Shown in pieces: positions 31,121-40,073 of a stretch of 64,000 nucleotides of DNA (position 1 is the stretch's first letter; each line of letters starts with the position of its first letter). The notes beneath the pieces were generated by a model. That model was not told where the DNA came from. It ran no database searches and saw nothing but the letters and a program-made list of their open reading frames with translations. The DNA is taken from positions 372,001-436,000 of the forward strand of contig JAPFFF010000034.1 of NCBI GenBank assembly GCA_039105265.1, given 5' to 3'. This DNA comes from Tritrichomonas musculus (Eukaryota > Parabasalia > Tritrichomonadida > Tritrichomonadidae). The translations under genes and the position numbers were made by a program.

Positions 31121-31481
31121 TTCTAATTTGTTTACTATTTTATATTTAGTTATAATATAAATGTAATATTTAAATTATTAATGATTTTTTGAATTTATTT
31201 ATTGAGATATATAAAAATAATTTTCAAAATTAATCCAAATAATAATATATATCATATATCTCCAAAAAGAAGGAGAAATAATATTTAAAAAACATAATAT
31301 TTAATATAAATAACAATTATAGCATTTATCCATAGTTAATATTAATATTTCCTAAGAAAATATGTGGATATATATATCTTTTTAATATAAAATTTTACTC
31401 ACAAAACGAAAATTTATACTTTTTCAAAAAGACCTTTTAAAAAATAATCTTACAGGGATAATTTATTATTTTCAATTATCA
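31121..31481. other. Shared divergent promoter region of two kinase-Sel1 genes
   Basis: 361 bases between divergently transcribed paralogues. Positions 31131-31481 match 19861-20212, including the motif-rich block TCCATAGTTAATATTAATAT and the 5' leader. No other feature is seen. Confidence 0.55.
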
Positions 31482-34400
31482 ATGCTCCAAAAGCTCAATA
31501 CTTTCAAAAATAACTTCAAAAGTAAAAATATTTCCGTAGGAAATAAATACTTAGATAAGGTTTTATATGATTTCAAATGCTATCTAGAAGAAGATCTCAA
31601 AGAAATTATAATTACAGAAAAAGAAACTAAAGGACAGATGGATGAACCAAAAATTGTAGTTATTGACAAAATAAGTGAAGGAAACGATCAATATATAGCA
31701 TTTTTGCTTGATAAAACCATAATCGTTATCAAAAATAAAAAAACAAATCTCAGCCAAATATCATCTTTTTTCAGAGAAGAAAAAAACATAATAATAATTC
31801 CTGTATCGGATACTGTTAAAAAAGAAGATTTACCTGATGACTTACAAAACAAATATATTGACGATCTTAATGATTTTGATAAAGACAATTATTTACGAAC
31901 AATTCAAGAATTTTCGAACAATTTTCATATAGGGAACACGAAATCGAAAGAAATTATGAAATTGCTCATACCAAGTTTTTCAACTTACCTGATAAATAAA
32001 AGTTATCAAAAACTTGAACAGGTAAAATTTGAAAAATTTGAAATTTCAGAAAATTCCAAAAATTTTTTAGAAAAAGATAAATACATTGAATTGCAAAGTT
32101 TGGGAAAGGGATGTTCATCATATGTTAAATTAATCTATCATATTGAATTAGGGCAGTTATTTGCAATTAAAATTCAATACAGCAAAGATGAAAAAGCAAA
32201 TAAACGATATAATCGGGAATTAAATGATTATAAAATAATTGATCACCCTTCATTACCACGTTTTTACTGTGAAAGTGAAATTGATAAAAATAAATGCATG
32301 GTTATTGAATACATAAGAGGGGAAAGTTTGAAATATATTGATAAAAAATCACTTTTATTTGAAGAAAAAATTAATCTTGTCTTTCAAATCATGGTTATCA
32401 TTGAATATTTACAGAATAAGAAGCTGATTCATCGAGACATGAAACCAGATAATTTCATTATTGACAAATATAAAAGGCTGATTCTTATTGATTTTGATCG
32501 AATGATTGGTATAGATGAACAAAAAGTGACAGAAGATACAACGAATAATTTTGGGTCATTATTTTATCATCCTCCAGAAATAACTGACGGTACAATCAAA
32601 GAATATACATTCGAGGAAGATGTTTATTCATTAGGGAAACTTATCGAATTCATTTTTTCAGAAGAAAATTATCAAATCAATCAATCAATTTTTCAATTTG
32701 CAGAATCATTCGATATAAAATCAAGTTTAGAAAGCATTTTCAATGATTGCAAGAACGAAGAACCAACCAAAAGACCAAAAATCACCAAATTGATTGATTC
32801 ATTTTATGAGAATTTCTTGGAAAAAATTTCAATAAATGAAACATTTTTACATAAAAATCATAGCAAGAATTTTTTTCCATATTGGATGCTTATTTTCGAA
32901 TATGATAATCCTAAATATAAAAGATATCTCGACCTTTTTTACAAAGAAGAAAAAGCATTTTCATGTTTGAATAAATTCATCCATAAATATTCTGAATATT
33001 TCAACATAAATCACCTAATTTCACAATTTCGCCTTGGTGTAAAATATTATCCAAGAATCTACTTTTTGCAAAACTCTAGAATGATTATCCATTATTTTGG
33101 AATTTCAGCAGATAAGAATGACATTGAAGCTCAGTTTTACCTCGGTTTTATTTATTCAGAAGGAAAATATATTTCACGTGACATCAACAAAGCTATTTAT
33201 TATTTGACACTCGCTGCAGATCAAAATTATGCAGCTGCACAAAATAAACTTGGTTTTATTTATTATGAAGGGAAATACATTTCACGTGACATCAACAAAG
33301 CTATTCATTATTTGACACTCGCTGCAGATCAAAATTATGCAGCTGCACAATATAACCTTGGTTTTATTTATTCAGAAGGAAAATACATTTCACGTGACAT
33401 CAACAAAGCTATTCATTATTATACGCTCGCTGCAAATCAAAATTATGCAGCTGCACAATATAACCTTGGTTTTATTTATTCAGAAGGAAAATACATTTCA
33501 CGTGACATCAACAAAGCTATTCATTATTTGACACTCGCTGCAAATCAAAATGATGCAGCTGCACAATATAACCTTGGTTGTATTTATTATGAAGGAAAAT
33601 ATATTTCACGTGACATCAACAAAGCTATTTATTATTATACACTCGCTGCAAATCAAAATATTGCAGCTGCACAATATAACCTTGGTTTTATTTATTATGA
33701 AGGGAAATATATTTCACGTGACATCAACAAAGCTATTTATTATTATACGCTCGCTGCAAATCAAAATTATGCAGCTGCACAATATAACCTTGGTTTTATT
33801 TATTCAGAAGGAAAATATATTTCACGTGACATCAACAAAGCTATTCATTATTTTACACTCGCTGCAAATCAAAATATTGCAGTTGCGCAAAATAACCTTG
33901 GTTTTATTTATTCAGAAGGAAAATATATTTCACGTGACATCAACAAAGCTATTCATTATTATACGCTCGCTGCAAATCAAAATTATGCAGCTGCACAATA
34001 TAACCTTGGTTTTATTTATTATGAAGGAAAATATATTTCACGTGACATCAACAAAGCTATTCATTATTTAACGCTCGCTGCAAATCAAAATGATGCAGTT
34101 GCACAATATAACCTTGGTTTTATTTATTCAGAAGGAAAATACATTTCACGTGACATCAACAAAGCTATTCATTATTTTACACTCGCTGCAAATCAAAATA
34201 TTGCAGTTGCGCAAAATAACCTTGGTTTTATTTATTCAGAAGGAAAATACATTTCACGTGACATGAACAAAGCTATTCATTATTTTACACTCGCTGCAAA
34301 TCAAAATGATGCAGTTGCACAATGTAACCTTGGTTTTATTTATTCAGAAGGAAAATATATTTCACGTGACATCAACAAAGCTATTCATTATTTAACGCTC

Positions 34401-35714
34401 GCTGCAAATCAAAATATTGTAGTTGCACAAAATAACCTTGGTTTTATTTATTATGAAGGGAAATATATTTCACGTGACATCAACAAAGCTATTCATTATT
34501 TTACGCTCGCTGCAAATCAAAATATTGCAGTTGCACAATGTAACCTTGGTTTTATTTATTCAGAAGGGAAATATATTTCACGTGACATCAACAAAGCTAT
34601 TCATTATTTTACACTCGCTGCAAATCAAAATTATGCAGCTGCACAAAATAACCTTGGTTTTATTTATTCAGAAGGAAAATATATTTCACGTGACATCAAC
34701 AAAGCTATTTATTATTATACACTCGCTGCAAATCAAAATATTGCAGCTGCACAATATAACCTTGGTTGTATTTATTATGAAGGAAAATATATTTCACGTG
34801 ACATCAACAAAGCTATTCATTATTTTACGCTTGCTGCAAATCAAAATATTGCTGCTGCACAAAATGAACTTGGTTTTATTTATTCAGAAGGAAAATATAT
34901 TTCACGTGACATCAACAAAGCTATTCATTATTTGACACTCGCTGCAAACCAAGATTTTGCCGAAGCACATTTTGCGATTGGAATTGTATATTTACTTGAA
35001 TATAAAAATGTAAAAAAAGGAGCATACCATTTGGAGATGGCTTCAATATACAGATGTAAGGAGGCACACTATTTTGTTGGATTCTTGTATCACGAAGGAA
35101 AATATGTCAAACAAGACATCAATAAGGCCATTCATTATTATAAGGAGGCATCAAATTTCTACGATAATTATGCCAAAAACAACCTTGGCGTAATTTACAA
35201 AAATGGATTTTATGATGGAATCTCGCCAAAACTTGGACTGGCGATTGAATATTTTGAAGAAGCAATTCGTCAGAAAGATGATAAGTTATCAATGTTCAAT
35301 CTTTCCAGTATTTTCATGTACGATGAAAGGATCAATAATGACTTAAATAGATCAATTGATTTATTGATCAAATCATCGAATCTGAATTTTGAACCATCAT
35401 GCATCCTCTTATGTCTCGCAATTATCAAAAAGTGTGGGTTTTATCGTAGAAATATTCAAAAAGAAATCACTAAGCATGAAGATATGAATCAAAAATTGCA
35501 AGAAAAAATATTAGGAATAATAAAAAATCGAGACTTATGTTCAGAAAAAAATTTCAACAAAGCATTTGAATATTTCAGATATGTCAACTATTTGTATAAT
35601 TTCAAACGTGGCTATATTTTTTCCACAGATATCTTAGATAAAAAGAAATTAGTTATTCCACATCCACCAAATATTTCATCAATGTTTTACGAAGGATTTG
35701 GAATTGATATCTAA
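31482..35714 (+). CDS. Kinase-like domain plus about 16 Sel1 repeats (copy B, 1410 residues)
   Basis: ATG at 31482. It is a near duplicate of 20213-24877 at both ends. The kinase part keeps SLGKGCSSYVKL, FAIKIQ, HRDMKPDN and LIDFDR (DFG to DFD). Differences include DEQKVTEDTTNNF for DEQKVTEDTTYDF and IGIDEQ for LGEDEQ. The Sel1 array has four fewer 36-residue units, which accounts exactly for the length difference of 144 residues. Its units use HYFTL, NQNIA and NQNYA variants that copy A lacks, so the arrays have been homogenised separately. The role is presumably the same: a scaffold or pseudo-active kinase with a protein-binding solenoid. Confidence 0.92.
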   Translation: MLQKLNTFKNNFKSKNISVGNKYLDKVLYDFKCYLEEDLKEIIITEKETKGQMDEPKIVVIDKISEGNDQYIAFLLDKTIIVIKNKKTNLSQISSFFREEKNIIIIPVSDTVKKEDLPDDLQNKYIDDLNDFDKDNYLRTIQEFSNNFHIGNTKSKEIMKLLIPSFSTYLINKSYQKLEQVKFEKFEISENSKNFLEKDKYIELQSLGKGCSSYVKLIYHIELGQLFAIKIQYSKDEKANKRYNRELNDYKIIDHPSLPRFYCESEIDKNKCMVIEYIRGESLKYIDKKSLLFEEKINLVFQIMVIIEYLQNKKLIHRDMKPDNFIIDKYKRLILIDFDRMIGIDEQKVTEDTTNNFGSLFYHPPEITDGTIKEYTFEEDVYSLGKLIEFIFSEENYQINQSIFQFAESFDIKSSLESIFNDCKNEEPTKRPKITKLIDSFYENFLEKISINETFLHKNHSKNFFPYWMLIFEYDNPKYKRYLDLFYKEEKAFSCLNKFIHKYSEYFNINHLISQFRLGVKYYPRIYFLQNSRMIIHYFGISADKNDIEAQFYLGFIYSEGKYISRDINKAIYYLTLAADQNYAAAQNKLGFIYYEGKYISRDINKAIHYLTLAADQNYAAAQYNLGFIYSEGKYISRDINKAIHYYTLAANQNYAAAQYNLGFIYSEGKYISRDINKAIHYLTLAANQNDAAAQYNLGCIYYEGKYISRDINKAIYYYTLAANQNIAAAQYNLGFIYYEGKYISRDINKAIYYYTLAANQNYAAAQYNLGFIYSEGKYISRDINKAIHYFTLAANQNIAVAQNNLGFIYSEGKYISRDINKAIHYYTLAANQNYAAAQYNLGFIYYEGKYISRDINKAIHYLTLAANQNDAVAQYNLGFIYSEGKYISRDINKAIHYFTLAANQNIAVAQNNLGFIYSEGKYISRDMNKAIHYFTLAANQNDAVAQCNLGFIYSEGKYISRDINKAIHYLTLAANQNIVVAQNNLGFIYYEGKYISRDINKAIHYFTLAANQNIAVAQCNLGFIYSEGKYISRDINKAIHYFTLAANQNYAAAQNNLGFIYSEGKYISRDINKAIYYYTLAANQNIAAAQYNLGCIYYEGKYISRDINKAIHYFTLAANQNIAAAQNELGFIYSEGKYISRDINKAIHYLTLAANQDFAEAHFAIGIVYLLEYKNVKKGAYHLEMASIYRCKEAHYFVGFLYHEGKYVKQDINKAIHYYKEASNFYDNYAKNNLGVIYKNGFYDGISPKLGLAIEYFEEAIRQKDDKLSMFNLSSIFMYDERINNDLNRSIDLLIKSSNLNFEPSCILLCLAIIKKCGFYRRNIQKEITKHEDMNQKLQEKILGIIKNRDLCSEKNFNKAFEYFRYVNYLYNFKRGYIFSTDILDKKKLVIPHPPNISSMFYEGFGIDI
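33160..34946 (+). repeat. 108-bp coding minisatellite (Sel1 units), about 16 copies
   Basis: Tandem 108-base units in copy B. Unit-to-unit differences are few and repeat in blocks (for example the pair HYFTLAANQNIAVAQNNLGF recurs), which points to local duplication or gene conversion within the array. Confidence 0.9.
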
Positions 35715-36032
35715 TCGTTATTGCCCATGAACTCATAATTTTTCCAACAATTATCCTTAAACATCATGAGCTTTAAAATTCTTTATTATTATTATTATTT
35801 TCTCATTTGTGAATTTAATGCCATCATAGTCATTCAGCTTACAGCAAAATTAAATATTATTAAAATGCTTTTTTTTAAAAGCATGTTTATTGCAAAATTA
35901 AAATTATTAAAATGCTTAGCTTTAATATAAATAAGAATATTTGTTTTAATATATTAAAAAAAAACTTAAATAAACAATCATCTGGCTAGATTTTGAGGCA
36001 AGAATTTTTTAATGATTATAATTTGAGCAGAG
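35715..36032. other. Intergenic
   Basis: The duplicated 3' flank of copy B extends to about 35750. The rest is AT-rich, with two similar short blocks (AAAATGCTT repeats near 35863 and 35910). No gene. Confidence 0.45.
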
Positions 36033-36529
36033 ATGGCCAACGTTGACGTTGAGCTCGTTGAATTTTATAACCACTCGTTCATTGACAGTCAACGATCATT
36101 GGAGTTGAGCCCGTTAAGGTCAACGAAATGAACGACCATCAACGAAGCTTTCAACCTTTAGATAACATTGAAAAAACGAACGAGTTAATGTTAGTTCACA
36201 TTATGTTATGAAAAAGTTTTTTTACTATTTATGATTTTTAACTTTTTGATAAATTTTTTCTACCATTCATTCAATTTTGAAATAATGTTTAAGAATATTG
36301 AAGAATGCAAAAACAATAAAATTCATTATGAGCAATCCTATCTCTAAGTTAAAATAATAGAGTTTAACTTTGACTTTAACTCGCGGAAATGAAATTGAAA
36401 AAGGAAAAAAAGTGACAGATTTTGGTACGATCATTTTTAAATGTCATTTGCCACGTTGACGATGACAACGTTGACAACGAAGAACTTTTAAACGGTCACT
36501 TCGTTATCAATTTTTTCAACGTTGACCAT
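36033..36529. mobile_element. MITE-like element rich in CAACGTTG motifs
   Basis: 497 bases bounded by 14-base inverted ends, ATGGCCAACGTTGA on the left and, inverted, ATGGTCAACGTTGA on the right. The interior is unusually dense in AACG/CGTT and CAACGTTGAC motifs for this AT-rich region (near 36034, 36087, 36452 and 36467). There is no coding frame. A clear target-site duplication was not found, so the boundaries are tentative. Confidence 0.45.
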
Positions 36530-36667
36530 GATTATGAGTCATGAAAAACAACTTTTTTGTAAAATATTGTTATAGGATACCAAAAAAAAAAAAAAAAAAT
36601 TGAAATTTTATTTTATTTTCATATATTATTCTATATAAAATATTATAAAGGAATAATTGAGATTTCT

Positions 36668-36677
36668 TCATTTCTGG
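36668..36677 (+). promoter_or_regulatory. Possible initiator upstream of the 455-residue gene
   Basis: TCATTTCTGG fits the trichomonad initiator and lies 75 bases before the ATG at 36743. An ATG at 36678 would open a very short upstream frame, so the assignment is weaker than for other genes here. Confidence 0.3.
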
Positions 36678-36742
36678 ATGTTTTTTAAAAAAAATAGCTT
36701 TTGAAAGATTTTCGATCAAAAATTGAAAGATCAAAAATTATA

Positions 36743-38110
36743 ATGTTTTCCAAATATAAATTTTTTGATGAAAAAAGAAAGCATTACAAGGATTTATCAT
36801 TGATTGACCCAAATGATGACAGAGATGAAGGAATGCAAATATATTATCAAGACCAAGAAGAAATGTCGGATAATAAAAGAGAGTTAATTAATCAATGCAG
36901 TGAAATGATTGAAAATAATGAATCTCCACGTCTTTTATTAGAACAATTTTTTCCTGATAAATATCCAGAATTTGATTATTTTTTCCTTGAAAATTTTATA
37001 CAATATTATCAAAATCAAGGACCTGATTGTGATTTTTTAATGAGCAAAATCGTTTTTAGTAGCAAGAAGAATGCATTTGTTCTTGGAACTTTTGGGATAT
37101 TTGACAGATTATATTTAAAAGCTCCCGAATCTTTAGATATCATTTTCAAAATAGTCGAATCAAATAAGCAATCCATTAAATTCTTTATTAATTCTGGTGG
37201 CGTTTTTGTTCTAGCTGCTTTTTCGAATATAAATGAATTACAATTAAAGATTTCACAATTTTTTTTATACATTTCAAATTCAGAATTCAATTTTGAGAAG
37301 AATTTCATCCCTCCGGTTGACTTTTTGATAGGCAATCCAAACTATGATCATTCAAACGAAATAAATTATGAATTTTTCTTTAGCAATTTGTTGTTTTCGC
37401 CGATTCCTGATGTTCAAAAGAATTGTATGAAATCCATTGAAAACATCATCGTCAATCCTCAAAACAAAATTCAAACAAACTTTATAATTTTTATACAAAA
37501 TCAATTTGATATATTGATCGACACTTTTCCATATTTAATTCCATTTATTCTTGATATTTCATTCAATTTTGATGTTTTCAATTCCACTGAAAAACTTTTG
37601 AATGCTTGTCATTCAATTTTTCAGAATAACATTGAATCAGGTGTGAAGCCAGCTTTATTTTTCATTTCTAAAGATAAAAATATTGAATTCATTTGTGAGC
37701 ATGATGAAATATCTGAGTTTATTTTCAATGATCTCATTTTGTATATAAAAAACGGTTCCTTTGAAATTTCAATGCTGTCAACTTGTGTTGCTGCTTTCTT
37801 CTTGACAATGTGTAGCCCGTCTTTCTACGGGCGATCCTTTGAATCTGGCATTTTTCAATACATTTCAAACGTTCTGTTTTCAATGAATCCGACCTGCTTT
37901 GAGGCCAGCAACTTTGGCTTCTTGATCGACAAGTTGGAGTTCTTCTTGAATAAGCTGTCAATGGTTTCTGTAAGGCCAAATTTGAGTGAACAAGGTGAAA
38001 GTTTGTGTGAATTGATAGAAGCACTTCAGCCTTATACGTCTTATGGAGATCAAGGCATCGCGTCTTCAGCAAGCCACTGCATTACTCTTATTCAGTCATT
38101 CCTTGAATAA
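36743..38110 (+). CDS. Conserved-looking hypothetical protein, probably helical repeat
   Basis: ATG at 36743 (MFSKYKFFDEKRKHYKDLSL); the frame is open slightly further upstream but only from a TTG. The product is 455 residues. Composition is mixed, with alternating hydrophobic helices (FLLEN..., PYLIPFILDISFNFDVF, ISMLSTCVAAFFLTMC), consistent with an ARM/HEAT-like solenoid of the sort common in trichomonads. I can name no domain with confidence. There is no signal peptide; the hydrophobic stretch near residue 355 is too polar for a sure membrane segment. The last 110 codons are noticeably GC-richer and use codons more like the beta-amylase gene. It stands alone, with repeats on both sides. 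Confidence 0.8.
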   Translation: MFSKYKFFDEKRKHYKDLSLIDPNDDRDEGMQIYYQDQEEMSDNKRELINQCSEMIENNESPRLLLEQFFPDKYPEFDYFFLENFIQYYQNQGPDCDFLMSKIVFSSKKNAFVLGTFGIFDRLYLKAPESLDIIFKIVESNKQSIKFFINSGGVFVLAAFSNINELQLKISQFFLYISNSEFNFEKNFIPPVDFLIGNPNYDHSNEINYEFFFSNLLFSPIPDVQKNCMKSIENIIVNPQNKIQTNFIIFIQNQFDILIDTFPYLIPFILDISFNFDVFNSTEKLLNACHSIFQNNIESGVKPALFFISKDKNIEFICEHDEISEFIFNDLILYIKNGSFEISMLSTCVAAFFLTMCSPSFYGRSFESGIFQYISNVLFSMNPTCFEASNFGFLIDKLEFFLNKLSMVSVRPNLSEQGESLCELIEALQPYTSYGDQGIASSASHCITLIQSFLE

Positions 38111-38461
38111 TTATCTGGATCATGGAAAATGTTATTTATAAAATAATCTTTTACTTTTATTTATTTCTCATTTTTTTCTATAAAGTGCACTTTGAATTTC
38201 TTATTTTTTTTTTTCGGTAGAGTTTATTTCAACTTCTTTCGGAGAGATAAAAACTCAAGTTAAGAAATTGATGAAATATAAATAGATAATAGTTTGGATG
38301 TTATTCCAGCTTTTTCAATTGCTTTGGAAAGTTTAAAAAATTTGAATATAAGTTGAAAAATTTCACTTTTGTCTAGAATCTAAAATCAATTTTCTTTTGA
38401 ATATGAAATTTTTTTCGGAATAGGAAAATGTAAGAATTGATTTCTGTTACTACAAAATTCA

Positions 38462-38812
38462 AGCATTGGAGAAGGTAATTTTGGCAAAGTTTACATTGTA
38501 AAGCGAATTAAAGACAACAAAAATTTTCAGTCAAGATCGAATTTGTGCTCCACTTTACTTGGCACCAGAACTTTTTGAGAACGATTGCCACTATGGTCCA
38601 AGTATTGATGTATACGCGTTTTCGATGATTGCATTTGAAATTGTGAGTGGCAAAATTCAATTCAAAGAATTTATCGGTTTGTCGGCATCCGACCGAAAAT
38701 TCAAAATCATGTTCCAGAGAAGATGGCAAAACTGATCCGTCGCTGCTGGAGAAAAGAAGCAGAAAGTCGTCCTTCATTTGCAGACACATTTTCGGCGGTT
38801 GACCCCCCCCCC
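38462..38812 (+). pseudogene. Protein-kinase pseudogene with large internal deletion
   Basis: It begins with a clear glycine loop (SIGEGNFGKVYIVKRIKDN) and then jumps, in another frame, to the C-lobe: APLYLAPELFENDCHYGPSI, DVYAFSMIAFEIVSGK. A further frame change leads to MAKLIRRCWRKEAESRPSFA. The lysine, hinge, catalytic loop and DFG are missing. The C-lobe resembles the first kinase domain of 45723-47657. A run of nine C follows at its end. It is non-functional. Confidence 0.7.
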
Positions 38813-38932
38813 TATTATGAAAGATAAAGAACCAACTTTTTCAATAAAAATTTTCTAAGTAAATTTGAGAACCAAGCGACCAGATATTTTTTTTATTTCA
38901 CTTCCTCAGTGAAGTTTCCTTTTAAAATTTAT

Positions 38933-39271
38933 ATGGAAACACACAACAATAGTGAACAAAAAATTATCTGTAAAATTGAAGAAGATAAGTACGCAGGAGA
39001 GCTATTTTTATTTCAATACAAAGGTGATAAAAATGAAGGTTACATTTGGGTGAACACATTTGTGAGAAAGCAACAATCAAAAAGTGAAAATGATTTTCTA
39101 GATAGAATAAATGGATTAGTCATACCTGAAAATGATCAACGTTATTATCAAATATTGAAATTAACAAAGCAAATATCATATTTGGATCATAATCCTCTTT
39201 CAATGATTCAGAAAACTTCAACGTTAAATATAAAACATGAAATTTATAAGATTCTTAATAGTTTTACTTGA
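38933..39271 (+). CDS. Short hypothetical protein or 3' gene fragment, 112 residues
   Basis: The frame is open from a GTG at 38909; the first ATG is 38933 (METHNNSEQKIICKIEEDKY). The composition is soluble and protein-like (LFLFQYKGDKNEGYIWVNTF). No family is recognised. Its position just after a kinase remnant suggests it may be the tail of the same lost gene. Confidence 0.4.
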   Translation: METHNNSEQKIICKIEEDKYAGELFLFQYKGDKNEGYIWVNTFVRKQQSKSENDFLDRINGLVIPENDQRYYQILKLTKQISYLDHNPLSMIQKTSTLNIKHEIYKILNSFT

Positions 39272-39577
39272 TACATATAATTGATAATAATAAAAATCAC
39301 TAAAAATTTATTCAATAAAAAATTCAATAATGACAAACAAAATGACTATGAATTTTTTTAAAGTGACAACAGACAAAATTTATATTGATTAAAGGTAAAC
39401 AAACTCTTTTCTTTCAATTTGTTGAAAGCAAAAAGTTAGTGATTTTGGGACTTACTTAAAATTTAATTGTATAATAGTAAATAGTGCTTTTTGATTACTT
39501 TTATAATTTTTTTTTTTTCGAGGACTTTGATTGAGCTATACCCAAGTTATTACATATCAGAAATGAATCTTATGCTT

Positions 39578-39610
39578 GGCCACATTTTGAACTTCGCTCA
39601 AAAAGTGGCC
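39578..39610 (+). other. Perfect hairpin 1 of a covarying pair
   Basis: GGCCACATTTTGA and TCAAAAAGTGGCC flank a loop and form a 33-base hairpin. A second hairpin at 39709-39741 has the same layout with compensatory changes in the stem. Confidence 0.55.
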
Positions 39611-39708
39611 TTTTATTATTTTGAATTTAAATTTCTTTTCAAAACTTAGACAAATCAACTTTCTTGAAGAAAACAAAAGAAATATTATACCTAATAGATC
39701 TCAATAAT

Positions 39709-39741
39709 GGCAACTTTTTGAGCTTTGCTCAAAAAGTTGTC
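39709..39741 (+). other. Perfect hairpin 2 of a covarying pair
   Basis: GGCAACTTTTTGAGC pairs with GCTCAAAAAGTTGTC around a TTT loop. Compared with hairpin 1, C-G pairs have become A-T or G-T pairs while the central TGA/TCAAAAA remains. It lies 131 bases downstream in the same orientation. Confidence 0.55.
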
Positions 39742-40073
39742 ATTAAATGATATTATTTATTTATTGAATTTCAAAATACAAAAAAAACATTTTTGTATGT
39801 TCAATAATAATGGTTTATTAAATGATTTATGAACATATCGCGCGTTAGTTTTCTTGTTTTTGTTTTAGGATTAAAAAACTCCAATTATTTAGAAAAATAT
39901 TAATAGAAATGTGAAATAATCATAATAATAATTTCTTCTTCACCTTTTATATCATGATTTTTTTTCAAAAGTTATTCATGATCTGGTTAAATCTTTATTG
40001 AAATTCCAATGTATGTCGAAACATTTCAACTAATCTCTTTTATTTTGAAAAATTAAAATTATTTTTTTATGTA

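Noticed and set aside
33337-34935. Plus-strand frames up to 173 codons inside the Sel1 array of copy B
   Set aside because: Same reason: repeat shadows of the real Sel1 frame.
38803-38812. C run after the kinase remnant considered as a regulatory site
   Set aside because: Homopolymers of this kind occur elsewhere in the window without context; probably slippage.
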